Shown: piece by piece, positions 23,310 to 35,252 of the stretch | Numbering within the stretch: position 1 is the stretch's first letter | Layout: every line of letters begins with the position of its first letter | Assembly (NCBI GenBank): GCA_033063855.1 | Contig: CP093831.1 | Span: 11,284,001-11,348,000, forward strand | Direction: 5' to 3' | Length of the DNA: 64,000 bases | Source of the DNA: Smittia aterrima | Lineage: Eukaryota > Arthropoda > Insecta > Diptera > Chironomidae | Program-made: the position numbers and the translations under genes | The notes under the pieces: generated by a model | Database searches by the model: none | Told to the model about the DNA's origin: nothing | Seen by the model: only the letters and a program-made list of their open reading frames with translations

Positions 23310-24600
23310 TTAATTTATTACGGGTGAGTCGGTTCCGCTGCTGTTATTATTATCCTTTTCGATAAGATTTTTCGCGTTTTCCTTACGTTCGATGCGCTCG
23401 TTGCGCTTTTGCGATTTTGTCAACTGAGCAATTTCTTTGAGTTGCATTTGAACTTTCTTGTTCAACACATCGAGTTTCGCATCAAAGACACGCTCTTGAT
23501 CTTTCATTTTATTTCGCATTTCGTTTTCGATCGTAAAATGCTTTCCTTTCCATTCCGTGATCTATGTGGAGGAGTGAGAATGGGTGGATAAATAACATTT
23601 TTCGGTTTGTAAACTATCGACAAGGTCTAACGATAGTCGAAACAGCTTTGGCTGACGTTCAATCAATATTTGTTAGAACATAAAGTAAAAATAAACGCTC
23701 ACCTCCATGTCTTTTGCAAGAAGCAGACCATCCTTTTGTTGTAGTTTCTTCTGCAATGTTGCAATTTGTTCACGCAACTGGACAGCTACAACATGATCTC
23801 TGGAATGGTCGGTGTTCGGAATCATTCCACCGGTTTTCGGTATTTTCTCTGGAACTTCAGATAAACTTGCTTTTGATATGTTCCCGCTGCTGCTGCGGTT
23901 GTGAGATGATCCTGATGCGCTAATCTTATGCGATGAATTCGGTTTTGACGATGAATCATCTGCAGATCGTTTCTTATGTCGTTGCTTGTCGGTGTCAGAT
24001 TTCTTTGCTTTAGCCAGAGCTCTCTTGTAAGACAGCTTGCATAGCCAGCAGTGCAACTTGCCATCAATTCGATGATCCTCTCTATTGAAGGCGCACATTT
24101 GTTGGCAAATTTCGCATTTCACTGCTTGGCCGTATTTATATTCAGAGGAAGTGCACCTGTGTTCGATTAAGACAATGAAAGTCGGATTTTTTTTTCCCAT
24201 TCACACTTACCGAAGGCATTTATCTGTTTTGAAAGCAGCGTTTATTGAACAGAGACTGCAAGCCGAAGGCTTTCCGTATAGTTTAAGATTTGACGAACAC
24301 TTCGGACACGCATTCGACGATTTGCTGGAAGAAATGGAAAGTTTGCAAATTTTTTTTCGATTCTACTCGCACTTCTTCTGCTTTACCTTGTCTGCTGATA
24401 CTCGGATCTGCAGTATGAGCACTTGCTTTTTGCTGTAGCATTTCGGCAGTCCTATTGAAAATATCGATATTATTTTTTGTTTGCAAACTAAACACTTTTC
24501 CTTAAATTACATTGCAGAACATATCCTCATTGGCTGTCGTGAAGATCTCCTCAAACGGATACCGCTTAAAACAACGACTACACGCAAACAATGGATTCAT
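23310..24600 (-). CDS. FAM76 family cysteine-rich nuclear protein
   Basis: Five exons on the minus strand (24600-24511, 24451-24387, 24324-24211, 24156-23703, 23561-23310) give 324 aa, near human FAM76A/B (about 307-339). The first about 150 residues hold a string of CxxC pairs (CSRC, CSYC, CPKC, CSLC, CEIC, CWLC) with family landmarks RYPFEEI, QMCAFNREDHRIDGKLHCWLC and SYKRAL. A Ser/Lys-rich linker with a long His/Ser segment and a C-terminal coiled coil ending SGTDSPVIN follow, also as in the family. FAM76 proteins are nuclear-speckle proteins; no biochemical activity is established that I know of. The first three exons are short and easily missed. It diverges from the phosphorylase kinase gene. 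Confidence 0.93.
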
Positions 24601-24958
24601 TTTCAATCTATTAACTCGGTTATTTAACAAATTGTTTTAATTTGTTTCAGATTTCTCGGATTTGAAACTACGCTTGAAACTACGCGAACTTTTTCGAGTG
24701 CGGCAAATTTGAATTTAATTTTATTTCTCTGGACGAGTTCAGGATTAGGTCATTGAACTCTATCCATCAAGACAATGACCTCATTATTAAGCCAACAAAT
24801 TATATTTCAATCTTAATTCATAATTTAGCTTAAGAAAAACGGTTTCGAACATAGAAATCGAGTCCCGAGTACTGGCAACCCTAATCAGGGTCACCCTGAA
24901 CAATAAAATATTTTCAAAAATATTGAGAAGATCGCCGAAAACATAAATCGTAACAACA
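24601..24958. promoter_or_regulatory. Divergent promoter region, FAM76 / phosphorylase kinase beta
   Basis: 358 bases between two divergent start codons. Near the kinase side are GGCAACC (about 24873-24880) and the 13-base imperfect palindrome CAGGGTCACCCTG (24886-24898), which includes GGTCAC. These resemble the GGCARC and YGGTCACACTR motifs of TATA-less fly housekeeping promoters (motif recall, not a search). Confidence 0.5.
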
Positions 24959-27900
24959 ATGGCTAACGCTAAAGCAGCCGACCCAGACAAGACGTAAGTT
25001 TGATAACAATGATCTCGTGCTAATTGTTGTGCATGTCAATTGCAATTGCGAATTAAATTTTCTTTTTTCGTTTTCGTAGAAAACCTTACGGGCGACAGGC
25101 TAGCCTTGAAGACATTAATTTGGATCAGTTTTTGAAAATATCCAATTACGAGGAGACCATTAAGCAATTAGACATTTACTATGGCATTGTGAAAAGGCAA
25201 TTGCTCCAGAATCAATCGGAAATTACTGGGCTATGGCCTTGTATGTCGACAGATAAAGAAGTAATATTGATATTTGCATGCAATTAATTTGATCTTTGAC
25301 TGATCTAATATTTTAGGTGGGGAGTGTTCGTGATACTGTTTATTGCGCAGGTAGCTCATCATTTCTTTAAACCTTAACTGAGTTGTAAAATCTATTATTT
25401 CATTTCAGCTGCGGTTTGGAGTCTTTATCAAGCTTATCGACGAATTGACGATGATCGCGGTAAATCTTACGAGCTCGGTCAGAGTGCTGTCAAAGCAATG
25501 CGAGGTGTTCTTGAGTGTTGGATGAAACAAAGTCACAAAGTGGAATTATTCAAGCAACGTCAATGCTCAGCTCATGCACTTCATGTCAAATTTCACTTGC
25601 ACACTGGCGAGGAAATTTATTCTGACGACAAATACAATCATCTTCAAATCGATGTAATTTCGATCTACATAATCTTCTTAGTTCAAATGATCACGTCTGG
25701 ACTTCAAATAATTTATACTCAAGATGAGGTCGCTTTTATTCAAAATCTCGTTTATTACGTCGAGAGAGCATACAGAACTCCTGACTACGGAATGTGGGAG
25801 CGAGGCTCAAAATATAACGACGGAACACCTGAGATTCACGCTAGCTCAATTGGAATGGCCAAAAGTGCTCTCGAAGCAATTAATGGGTGCAACTTGTTTG
25901 GAGACAAAGGAGCATCTTGGAGTGTCGTGTATGTTGATATCGATGCGCATAACAGAAACCGATCAATTTTCGAGACAATGCTTCCTCGTGAATCAAGCAG
26001 CAAAGGAGTCGACAGTTCTCTGTTCCCGACACTCTCATTTCCCGCGTTCGCTTCACACGAAGAGCGATTAGTTGAATTGACGAAAAATAACGTCATTACT
26101 CGTTTGAGAGGCAAGAAAGGTTTCAAACGCTTCAGTCGCGATGGATACTTATGTCGATTGGAGGATAAAACTCGTCGATATTATCACAAAGCTGAAATCA
26201 AGGATTTCGAGGGCAATGAGTGCGAGTGGCCAATGTTTTACACTTATCTCATCATTGACGGTGCTTTTCGTAACAACACTGAGCAAATTGAAGAATATCA
26301 AATGGAATTACGAAAGTGCATGTACTCGGATCTTAATGGAGGTTTGCTTTAAAGATAATTCTCATGTCGTCGGTTTGAAACTGATGGATTCTCTTATTAG
26401 ATCCCGTCGTTTCAATGGTTTATGTTCCTGATGGCGAAGGAATGTACACAAGAGGCTCCAGCTCTCAAGCAATCTTCCTCATGGGTCAAGCTCTCTTCAT
26501 CATTGCCCAATTGTTAACAGCGGGTTTGCTTCACGTCAATGAATTGGATCCAATCAGACGATACTTGCCATCTTATAATCGGTGAGTGAAATTATAAATT
26601 CCCAAAGTCAAAAATGAAATCAACTTTAATTCATGTAGACCCCGCAAAGGAGGCTCTCGTTATTCTGCATTTCAGGTAACTTTTCACTTCATCAAACCTT
26701 ATTTTACATTAGTATAAATAGTAAAATAGTTCGGAGATCCTAAACGTCTTCTTATATTGCGTTCGCGCTGCTAAAAGTTGGAAATAATATTCTTTCAATT
26801 TTCTTGTTTTTAAAAATCGCAAAGGCTAAGCCTGGACATGTGAGTACTCCAAACAGAAATCAGTCTTGAGTTTTCAATAGAATAGTAAAAAGTTCAAATG
26901 CATTCCTAACAAGTTTTATAATTTTATTTGTGTTAAATCAAACGCACTAACAATGATTGTCTCTTGGGAAATTCTTATTTATCTCATGAGGGGATTAAGA
27001 TTCATTTTCTATTCGGAATCGAAACGATAAATTTTTGTCTCTTTTACTTTCATTTGGTACAACAATTAGCATACGTATGGAGGAGTAAGTAGAGTATTTT
27101 GAAAAGGATTTATTGTACCTTCAGATCACTGACTTTCATAATCTTTAGCGAGCAAATCAAACCTTCGCATGAAAGTCTTTGACTTTTAAATCTTCGCATG
27201 AAAATCCTTTTCTTAATTTTCCGATAAAAAATTGTCTCATCTCCTTCTCTTTCTAAATTCTGTAAGCTTTAAAATTTAATCGTTTACTTGACAACGAAAT
27301 TGCGTCCTGATGTTTGTAGTTGCTATTAGTGGAGTTAAAAATCTCTTTGTAAAGAGCTCCACTAAAACTATTTGATTTTTCTTTAGGGAACAGCAACGGA
27401 CCTTGTCGTGCAAATCGTTCTCATCGCGGAGTCAATGAGATTGCAGGTGAGAAAAATGTTTAAAACATTGAAACTTCATTTGCAACAATAAATATTTTCA
27501 AGGCAATGCTGATGACTTATGGAATACAAACTCAGACACCACACGAAGTTGAGCCTGTTCAGATTTGGTCGTCAACGCAGTTAATTCAAATTTATCAGCA
27601 ACTTGGAGTTAACGAGAAAATTGGTTTGTCAGGTCGACCATCGCGACCGGTTGGTTCACTTGGAACTTCAAAGATTTATCGTGTTTGTGGATCGACAATC
27701 ATGTGCTATCCTTTGATCTTCGAAGTTTCTGACTTTTACTTATATCGCGATATGGCGTTGCTAATTGATGACATCAAAACGGAACTGCAGTTTGTTGGAA
27801 AGTATTGGAGATTATCTGGACGTCCAACAGGTGGGAAAACATTTTATTTGCAAACTTCAACTTTTCATATTTTTCTTCGATTTCAGTTTGTTTGCTTATT

Positions 27901-29563
27901 AAGGAAGAGCACATGCGAGATCCGCAATTTAAGGAAATGCTGGACTTACTAGCAATGCTTAAGAAAGGCTACTGCGATGGAATGAAAGTTCGAATTGGAC
28001 GACTTCAAAATTTAATCAGCAGCTCGTGCATGGAACATTTGGATTTCGTTTCTGATATTCCTGACCAGGGCGAAGATGCATTCGTTCAAATGCATCACGA
28101 ATACATTGGATATCAATCACTTACCGATGTTCCCAAAGCTGCCGCTTACAAAGAACATAAAATCGAATGCTTGGACTTTTTCGCTCGTCCAATCCCAGAA
28201 ATTATCGCAGCTCTTCGCGGTACCGACTCGATTATCTGTCAGTGTCAACTTTATGGCATTATTATCCAACGAGAAGGTCCTTACTATGAGGTAAGCTGAA
28301 TCAAATAAATTTCGTCTGATATTTGACACTAACACGCGATTTGTTTTCATCAGATAAATGGAACATCCGTGCAAGACTTGATAACGGAACTTTACAACAA
28401 ATCAGGAAGCTTGAGATATTGGCGAGGAGTTCGTTACGCGTCCTCGTTGTTAAGAAAAACTGTTGACTCTATCAGTCCATTCATTACAACAGGTAAGACA
28501 AGCACTTATATCTCAAATGATTGTATGATGTTTTTAAATTTACATTTTCAGTTCTCGTCAACGGTAAACAGGTAAGCTACTTCATCGTCATTTATTGAGT
28601 TCACATTGAAGTCTCTTTTCTTTTGATTTAGATTGCAGTCGGCATGATCGGAGCGGATAGTAAAGAGATCGTGTTTGATCGACCCATGACGCCGTCGGAG
28701 ATTCAAAACGCGATATATTCTTGCTTCAGCTGGACCGACACTATTCACGCTGTCTTGCAACAGGAAGTTGTTCTCTATTGTGGTCGCCTTATCGCAACGA
28801 ACCCTGACATCTTCAAAGGAATTCTTAAGATTCGCGTAGGATGGGTCGTCGAAGCAATGAAGCTCTATCTCGAAATAAAAGGCGCCGATTCAGGAATGTC
28901 TGACGAAATTGAGAATTTGTCACCTTTCCAAATTCGTCAATTGTTGATACAAGTCTTGACGGTCAATGAATGGGGAGCCGATGACAAACTGACGACACTT
29001 AGACGTCGTCAACTTGAAGGATGTTTGTGTCGTGTGCCAGCAAATTTCTATAACGTGGTTTGGGACGTTCTATCTCGTTGTCCTCAAGGAATTCAAGTGC
29101 AAGGTCATCACTTAGCAGCCGTCCCGACTTTATCAAATATGTCACGAGGTGAATTGTCATTCTCGCTTCTTGTTGAGGAGATGCTCCATCATATTCCGAT
29201 GTCTGAGCGTCGTCAAGTCTCTGTGGAGTTGATTAGCATCGTTGCAACTATCTTAAGTAGAAATCCTGAGTTGAGATTCCAACAAGTTCTTGATTTAGAT
29301 ATTTTGATTGAGGATGCTTTCACGATGTATTGCAAGGTAACTTTTGAGATTGATTAAGTTTTTAATAAATTTAATTTTTAACTAACTCACAGGATCACGA
29401 TTTGCCAATTTCCAAAAATATTTCTCCGCTATTCTCCCTCAACTACTCACAATCTGTCGGTTACTTGGCACGAGCGAGTGTTAACAGCGTGTTGCAAAAG
29501 GCTGCACTGACGACCGGAGACGAAGTTCACGATAACATCGAAGAATCTTGCAAAGTTTCTTAA
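24959..29563 (+). CDS. Phosphorylase b kinase regulatory subunit beta
   Basis: Thirteen constitutive exons (24959-24993, 25080-25260, 25317-25350, 25409-26341, 26401-26581, 26639-26675, 27387-27446, 27503-27830, 27887-28290, 28354-28492, 28552-28571, 28632-29336, 29393-29563) give 1075 aa; human PHKB is 1093. Beta-specific landmarks are DEVAFIQNLVYYVERAYR, WERGSKYNDGTPEIHASS, VYVDIDAHNRNR, TYGIQTQTPHEVEP, KLGLSGRP-like KIGLSGRPSRP and GTSKIYR. The fold is a glucoamylase-like (alpha/alpha)6 domain plus a C-terminal regulatory region. The subunit anchors and inhibits the gamma catalytic subunit in the (alpha-beta-gamma-delta)4 complex that activates glycogen phosphorylase. The C terminus CKVS is a CaaX prenylation box as in mammals. 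RQAS near residue 19 is a PKA-type site. The 711-base intron 26676-27386 holds two in-frame microexon candidates. Confidence 0.95.
26825..26839 (+). other. Candidate cassette microexon 1 of phosphorylase kinase beta
   Basis: Fifteen bases bounded by CAAAG before and GTGAGT after, encoding AKPGH in phase 0. The neighbouring exons 26639-26675 and 27387-27446 also meet in phase 0, so inclusion keeps the frame. Expression is not shown by sequence alone. Confidence 0.45.
27071..27085 (+). other. Candidate cassette microexon 2 of phosphorylase kinase beta
   Basis: Fifteen bases bounded by ATTAG before and GTAAGT after, encoding HTYGG in phase 0. With the first microexon it would add ten residues between SRYSAFQ and GTATDLVV. 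Confidence 0.45.
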
Positions 29564-29877
29564 ATTGACTCCAAAGACAACTATTAATGTTTTTAAATTT
29601 TATCCAAATTTTTATTCTCGCGAATGATGAAAAAATAAATAAAAAGCTTTTCGTTTAAAGCAAATGTTGTTGTTTATTTCGATATTACCGCAAATCATTC
29701 CTTCTCAAACGACTTATATGAGCGTAAAAGAAGAAAGAAGAAAAGTTCTGTTATTCAGAGACGCGAGCGAGGCATAAAAGCATCAACGTCGGGAGAAAAG
29801 TTGCACAGTGTTAAATTCATTCTGAAGAGTGAAGGTTTCAAAAATTTAGGAGATCGCTGCAATAAAACAAAATAAGA
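29564..29877. promoter_or_regulatory. Serpin upstream region with TATA-like box
   Basis: 314 bases holding the kinase gene 3' end (AATAAA near 29634) and the serpin promoter. CATAAAAG at 29773-29780 lies about 30 bases before a CACAGT sequence (29804-29809) that could be the initiation site. Confidence 0.4.
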
Positions 29878-32150
29878 ATGGATTCAGTTCAAAAATTGTT
29901 AGGTGTGTTATGAAGTTCATAATGACAACGAGAAAACCGATAAAAAAAAAAATAATTTCCCATAAATTTTAATTTGGTTCTTAAACAATTTAATTGACAA
30001 AGTTCATTCGAATTCGAAGAGATGATACCGTTAGGGTTCTGTTGAGTTTATATTTACATAATTTTAAGTGTTATATTGACCTCTCGAATCGGAAATCTTT
30101 GAAATGTCTCAATGATTCCTCCGGTTTACCGTTGTAAAGAAATGTAGGACAATGCTCGCGAAAATCGTTTGATTCTTTTCTTTCTTTATCAAAAGGTTTC
30201 TTCTTATTAATGTGGATAACAGCATCTGCTAAGGCAAGGTCAACCACGAATGAAATAACATCTTCAAAGAACGTTGTTGGAGTCGCTTCTCAAATCATCA
30301 CAAACTCATTGATCCAAGTGAGTGACCGAGAAAGATTTTCGGTTTATTCTTTATTTCAAATTTTCTCTTACAGGGTCAAGCTGATTCAACATCAAATTAT
30401 GTTTTCTCACCTCTTGGCTATGCGACAATCTTATCAATTCTAGGACATGGAAGTCTTGGACAGACAAGAAAAGAAATTTTCGATGTGCTCGACCAACCAG
30501 AGAATGCAAATGAAGGTTCTGAATTCAATTCTGATGTTTATCATGTAAATTTATTTTTCTTCTTCATTTAATCGCCAGTTCGCATGAGCTATAAACAAGC
30601 TCTCACAGAATACTCCGGAAATGACTCCACGATCGCTCCACAATTCAAAACTTGGTTTTATATTTATCGCAACAACACCGCTGAAGAAGATTTCAAGAAG
30701 ATTCTGATTGAAGATTATTTAGTCGAAATTAAAGACATCGAGAAATATGATTTCGATTTTGATTCGACTCGAATGGCTGAGGAGAAATCTGAGGTCGAAT
30801 CGCAAAGCAACAGCAAAGATGTTCCACAATTTGAAGATTTGAAACAAAGTGAACCTATTGACGAATTGGGAAATATCGAAGGGTTCGAGACACTTAAGCT
30901 TGCTGACGAGTCTTCACCGTCAGTGGAACAAGCTATTGCTGAATACGATCAAATAAATGAAAGCGAGAAGAAGAAGGTCTCAAAGTTCGACAAGCATGTT
31001 GAAGAATCTCAATACATCGAAGCTCCAGAAATCAAGAAAGAAATTAAAGAAGAGAAGAAAGCTTCGGGTGAGAAAGAATTGTTGAAGAAAAAATTGCAGA
31101 AAGAAAGCGAGGGCCCAGAGAAGATTTCATTGTCGTTGAAGAAATTTGCCGATGACAGCAGTGAAGATAAAATTTTCGAAAACCGAGTAAGTTAATTTTT
31201 GTTTAATTGCGAAATGAAAATTTCAATTAAATTTTTGTTTTCCAGTTCGGACGTGCTCAACCTTTGCACAAAGTTGGTGATGTCACTTCAGCTCTCAGTG
31301 GAAACTCAATTGTCGGCAAAAATGGCGTAGACTCCGAGAAGAAGTTTGAATCGAAGATGTTGTTGTTCAACGGACTTTACTTTAGAGGCAACTGGGCTCA
31401 GCCTTTCATGGAGCTTCGATCGGATGAGAAGAAAACATTTAATGCAATGTCTGGCCCACAATTAGTTAAATTCATGAAAACTCAAGGTTCATTCAACTAT
31501 GTGGATATTCCATCAAAGAATCTTGTGGCACTCGAACTTCCTTACAAGGTCAGTCACTGAGTTAAAAACTAATTAAAACCAATTGTTCTTTACATTTTTT
31601 AATTGCAGAACGAAAGATATTCAATGGTCATTGTAATGCCAAATTCAGACCAAGATTTGAAAGAATTCTCGAAATCATCAAACATCAACTCATTGCAAGA
31701 GATCACTTCACTTTTCGAACCAGTTGACCTTAAACTGTGCGTCCCCAAATTTAGATTTGAGTGCACAAGTCGAGCAGAAAAAGCTTTGGGAAAAGTATTA
31801 AAACTTTTGTAATTAAAATTCTTAATTTAATTTCGATTCATTCACAGCTTGGACTCACAACACTTTTCACTTCCAAAGCTGATTTGAGAGGAGTCTCAAA
31901 AGAAGCTGACGGCTATCAAATTCAAGAGCTTGTTCAACACGTTGCTATAAGATTAGACGAAGGCAGCAGCAGCGAGAACTCGATTTCCGCTGGAAACATT
32001 GAAAGCCGAAACAGCGAAACTACAAAAGTTCTGAGTGTTGATCGGCCATTCCTTTTCTACGTTAGAGACAAAGTCGATGAGATTATTTTAGCTGCTGGAA
32101 AGATCGTAGAAATCCCCGAGGAAATTGAGGTTTCAGTTACATTCCAATGA
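29878..32150 (+). CDS. Serpin-fold protein with charged insertion, probably non-inhibitory
   Basis: Seven exons (29878-29902, 30223-30317, 30374-30515, 30579-31186, 31246-31548, 31609-31794, 31848-32150) give 553 aa, against about 390 for ordinary serpins. The N terminus (helix A, 'NYVFSPLGYATILSILGHG') and C-terminal half ('SKMLLFNGLYFRGNWAQPF', 'DRPFLFYVRD') are clear serpin. Between them, at about residues 152-292, helix F is replaced by a long Glu/Lys/Ser-rich segment. The reactive loop (DEGSSSENSISAG) lacks the small Ala-rich hinge of inhibitors, so protease trapping is unlikely. I see no signal peptide. Drosophila Spn100A also has a large insertion and may be the orthologue (recall only). 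The weakest splice call is the donor at 30516 (GTTCTG), forced by frame. Confidence 0.85.
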
Positions 32151-32660
32151 AAGAATTTAATCGATTACTGTACAAAACATTTTGAATTTAAATAAATTTA
32201 GTGAAAAACAAACGCTTGAGAATTTTCGCATGATCGCTGCTTAATGTGACTTGAGTCAATGAGCTTTTTAATGAGTCAAGTTGCAATTGTTTTTCGAAAC
32301 ATTCTTCGATGTTCAATGCTTCGTCCAGAGTTGGAGTTTACATTGAGCAAAAAAGAAAAAAATATTCTTCAGTCTTCATATTGAGTCTAAGTCTATGTTC
32401 GACATCACGGAAATTTATTGAAAAAAGAAAACATTGAAAACAACCTGACTCACGATTGTCAAAGAATATTCAGTTACGATCAGTGTGAATGCTGCTTTGC
32501 GAACATCGAGACGTTGTATCAGCAATTTAAAAACATTTTCTGAGAGTTAATGATTGGAATTACCGACTGTGTTAATTTTGTTTTTAAAACGATAGCTTGA
32601 ACGCTAATTTCTCTTATCACCAACAAAGTTTGAACTGAAAGTTCACAGCTTATAGCAACG
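32151..32660. other. Intergenic region between two serpin genes
   Basis: 510 AT-rich bases. It contains an AATAAA (about 32189) for the first serpin and presumably the second serpin's promoter. No coding frame was recognised. Confidence 0.45.
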
Positions 32661-34715
32661 ATGGGAACATCACATCTAATTTGTGAGTATCGATCTAATC
32701 GTCTGTTTTAGATGCGCAAAATTATCGAAGCAACACTAAGTTGACTCTGGGATTTTCCGTTTTACAAAAACTTGTTTTTACACGCCAAGCGGTTGTTTCT
32801 TGTTGGAATCACCGCCGCAGTGCGAAGCCGAAAAACAAACATTGAACTTGAACTTTCTGGTCATTAAGAGGCTGACAGTATTTTCTATCGCCTTTAGATA
32901 TCGTTGTATTGGGCTGCATCGCAGTGATGATCAATTGCGGTATGTGAAGGATTATTCAAGCTTGTCGAGTTGACACTTATTTTCTTTCTTTGAAGAGTTT
33001 AATTTTATACGGCCGACTAGTGATGGTGGATACATTTACGAATTGAATGGAAATCAATACAGGATTCATGAGCAATTACATCGAAGATATCAAGCAATTG
33101 GTAGTCAGTCTGCCGAGCAGTTGTTCCTTGCTGACATTCAAGCGTTACAAACGCCATCGTTAACGAATCGAGTTGGTGGACAAAGCAATACCAACAACAG
33201 AAGACAAGATGCCGGTTTCCTCGATAAAAACCAAGCTCCTACAAATGATGAGATCGCTAGCTCACAACAAGTTCAAAACTTCAAACCTAACAGACCATCG
33301 AATGCACCATCAAACACAAACATTTATTTCCCTTCCGCAAACGCTCCAGGTCAAGTTCCAACACAAATTTCGTCACAACCTCTTCGACCAATTTCGCCAC
33401 AGTCTTCTCGGCCAATTGCATCGCCACCGCTACCTGTTCATGATTCAGAGATGTTTCCAACTCAAAACACTGGTTTTAACCGAGAAATACCAGAAGAAAG
33501 AGAACGTGAAAATAATCGGAACCCAACTGCTGCAGTAACGAATTTCGCATGGAACCTTTTTAAAAACTCAAACACGCTTCCTAATTATGTGTTGAGTCCA
33601 TTGTCGCCGCAAATATTATTGAGTTATCTCGCGTATGTCGCTGAAGCTCAAACAAGAGATGAGTTGGTTAACGTTAATGGCTTTGGAAATCCCGATCAAA
33701 TGACAACTTTGGTCAATACAATGCTTTCGGATGGAGGTGCAAGAGAACTTCAGATTGCCACTGCGTTCTTTGTCTCTCAGGAAATGAGGTGAATGAATTT
33801 AAATTGATTCGAGAAATATTTCTAATTTAATTTTCTTTCAGATTGAACCAACAATTTTTGGACAAATCTGTGAAAAGTGCTGACATCGTGACTGTTGATT
33901 TTAAGAATTCTGAAGCTGCTGGTCGAACAGTTTCTCGATGGGCAAACTCAAAGACAAAGGGAGCATTGAAACTTAACAAAATCGATTACGCACCTTCAAC
34001 GAAAATTGCTTTAACCTCCGCTTTGTACTTCAAAGGAAAATTCGTTTACACTTTCCCGAGAGCTCATCCCGGTTTGTTCAATGCTCCCGACAGACAAGTT
34101 CAAGTCGAAATGATGAACATGAAAAGAAAGTTCCGTTGGGGACAAATGGGAAATTACGCCGAATGGGTCGCAATCCCTTATGAGTCATCCGATTCTTTAG
34201 TCATCATTTTGCCAAACCCTGATCGCAATATCGACGTCATCATAAAGGGAATGACTAGTGGAGACATCGACAATGTTATGCGTGAACTCGACACAGAGTC
34301 TTCGAAAGCAAATGTGAATGTTACTTTACCAAAGTTTAAGATTGAAAGCACGACGAGTCTGATTGCTCCACTGAAAAAGGTTAGCGATTAAATGTTTGAC
34401 GATAAAATTGATAAAATATTTTAAATATTTCAGATGGGAATCGAGTCGATCTTCTCCCAACAGGCAGAGCTTCCATATCTTTCGGATTATGACAAAGTTC
34501 AAGTTACAAACGCTCAACAGCAAGCATCGATTGACGTTAACGAAGAGGGAACTGTCTTGGTCGCTTTCACTAATTTGAACGTTGTCGCTTTGAGCTTCCA
34601 AACTCCAGTTCCCGATGTTGAATTCAACGTCAATCGTCCTTTCATCGCAATCATTGCAGACTCCAAGAGAAACATTCCGTACTGTATCGCCAAAATAACA
34701 AATCCATTGGCATAA
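32661..34715 (+). CDS. Secreted serpin with long Pro/Gln/Asn-rich N-terminal extension
   Basis: Five exons (32661-32682, 32898-32939, 32996-33788, 33842-34379, 34434-34715) give 558 aa. The first two tiny exons rebuild a signal peptide (MGTSHLIYIVVLGCIAVMINC), which supports them. Residues about 22-198 are disordered, rich in Pro, Gln, Asn and Ser. The serpin fold starts near residue 200 (VTNFAWNLFKNS...YVLSPLSPQILLSYLAYVA) and continues through 'STKIALTSALYFKGKFVYTF' to 'NRPFIAIIADSKR'. The hinge reads VNEEGTVLVAFTNL: EEGT is present but the following small residues are replaced by bulky ones, so inhibition is doubtful. It stops 45 bases before the Kazal gene's stop on the other strand. Confidence 0.87.
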
Positions 34716-34760
34716 AACATTTTATTGAATAGAACTTTTAAAGACATTGAATTGAGATTC

Positions 34761-35116
34761 TTAGTCGCAAAGTGGATTTGCTGCTATTTGAAATTCTGAA
34801 ATGAAAGAGATGAGAATTGAGATTATGAATAAAATGTGGAAAGTTTGATTAATGAACTCTTACTTGTCTTTTTGTCACAGTTCTCAAATCTTAGTAGACA
34901 CTCCGATCCGAACTTCCTAAAGGTACCTTTGTCATCTACACCACAAACAAATTCATTTGCTGATGCACTTGGACACTGCACGCATTCGTTGGCACTGACG
35001 TTGCTGGACATAAAAGTCAGGATGATCAGAAATACTGCGAGAAAATTTATTTTAGTTTGAATGTAATTTATTTTTTGATCGACTTTACTTGAGAGAAGTT
35101 TAAGTAATCTCTTCAT
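34761..35116 (-). CDS. Small secreted Kazal-type protein
   Basis: Three exons on the minus strand (35116-35089, 35034-34864, 34795-34761) give 77 aa. Splicing the first intron produces a clean signal peptide (MKRLLKLLSIFLIILTFMSS...SA), while reading through it inserts polar residues. The mature part has six cysteines in Kazal order: ECVQCP, VCGVDDKGTF, ECLLRFENC and a final NPLC supplied by exon 3. Kazal domains are tight serine-protease inhibitors; P1 specificity cannot be fixed by eye. It lies tail to tail with a serpin, within a protease-inhibitor cluster. A TATA/Inr promoter sits at matching distance upstream. Confidence 0.85.
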
Positions 35117-35217
35117 TTTGTGGAGGCGCCGCTAAAATCTTTTCGAGGTAAAATTTCTTTTCGGCTTCCACTTTAACGATTTTAAAACAATTCTTTTCTC
35201 TATCACGGCTAGCGAGC

Positions 35218-35252
35218 AACTGAGATTTATTTTCTTTTCCCAAAGCTTTATA
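35218..35252 (-). promoter_or_regulatory. TATA + Initiator core promoter of the Kazal gene
   Basis: On the minus strand TATAAAG (35252-35246) is followed by TCAGTT (35223-35218), an exact Initiator match. The presumed +1 A is 35221, putting the TATA box at -31. The implied 5' UTR is 105 bases. Confidence 0.6.

Noticed and set aside
30210..30222. ATG at 30210 as the start of the first serpin
   Set aside because: It lies inside the intron before the acceptor at 30222. The ATG at 29878, joined through the short first exon, keeps the frame and has a TATA-like box upstream. Neither start gives a signal peptide, so some doubt remains.
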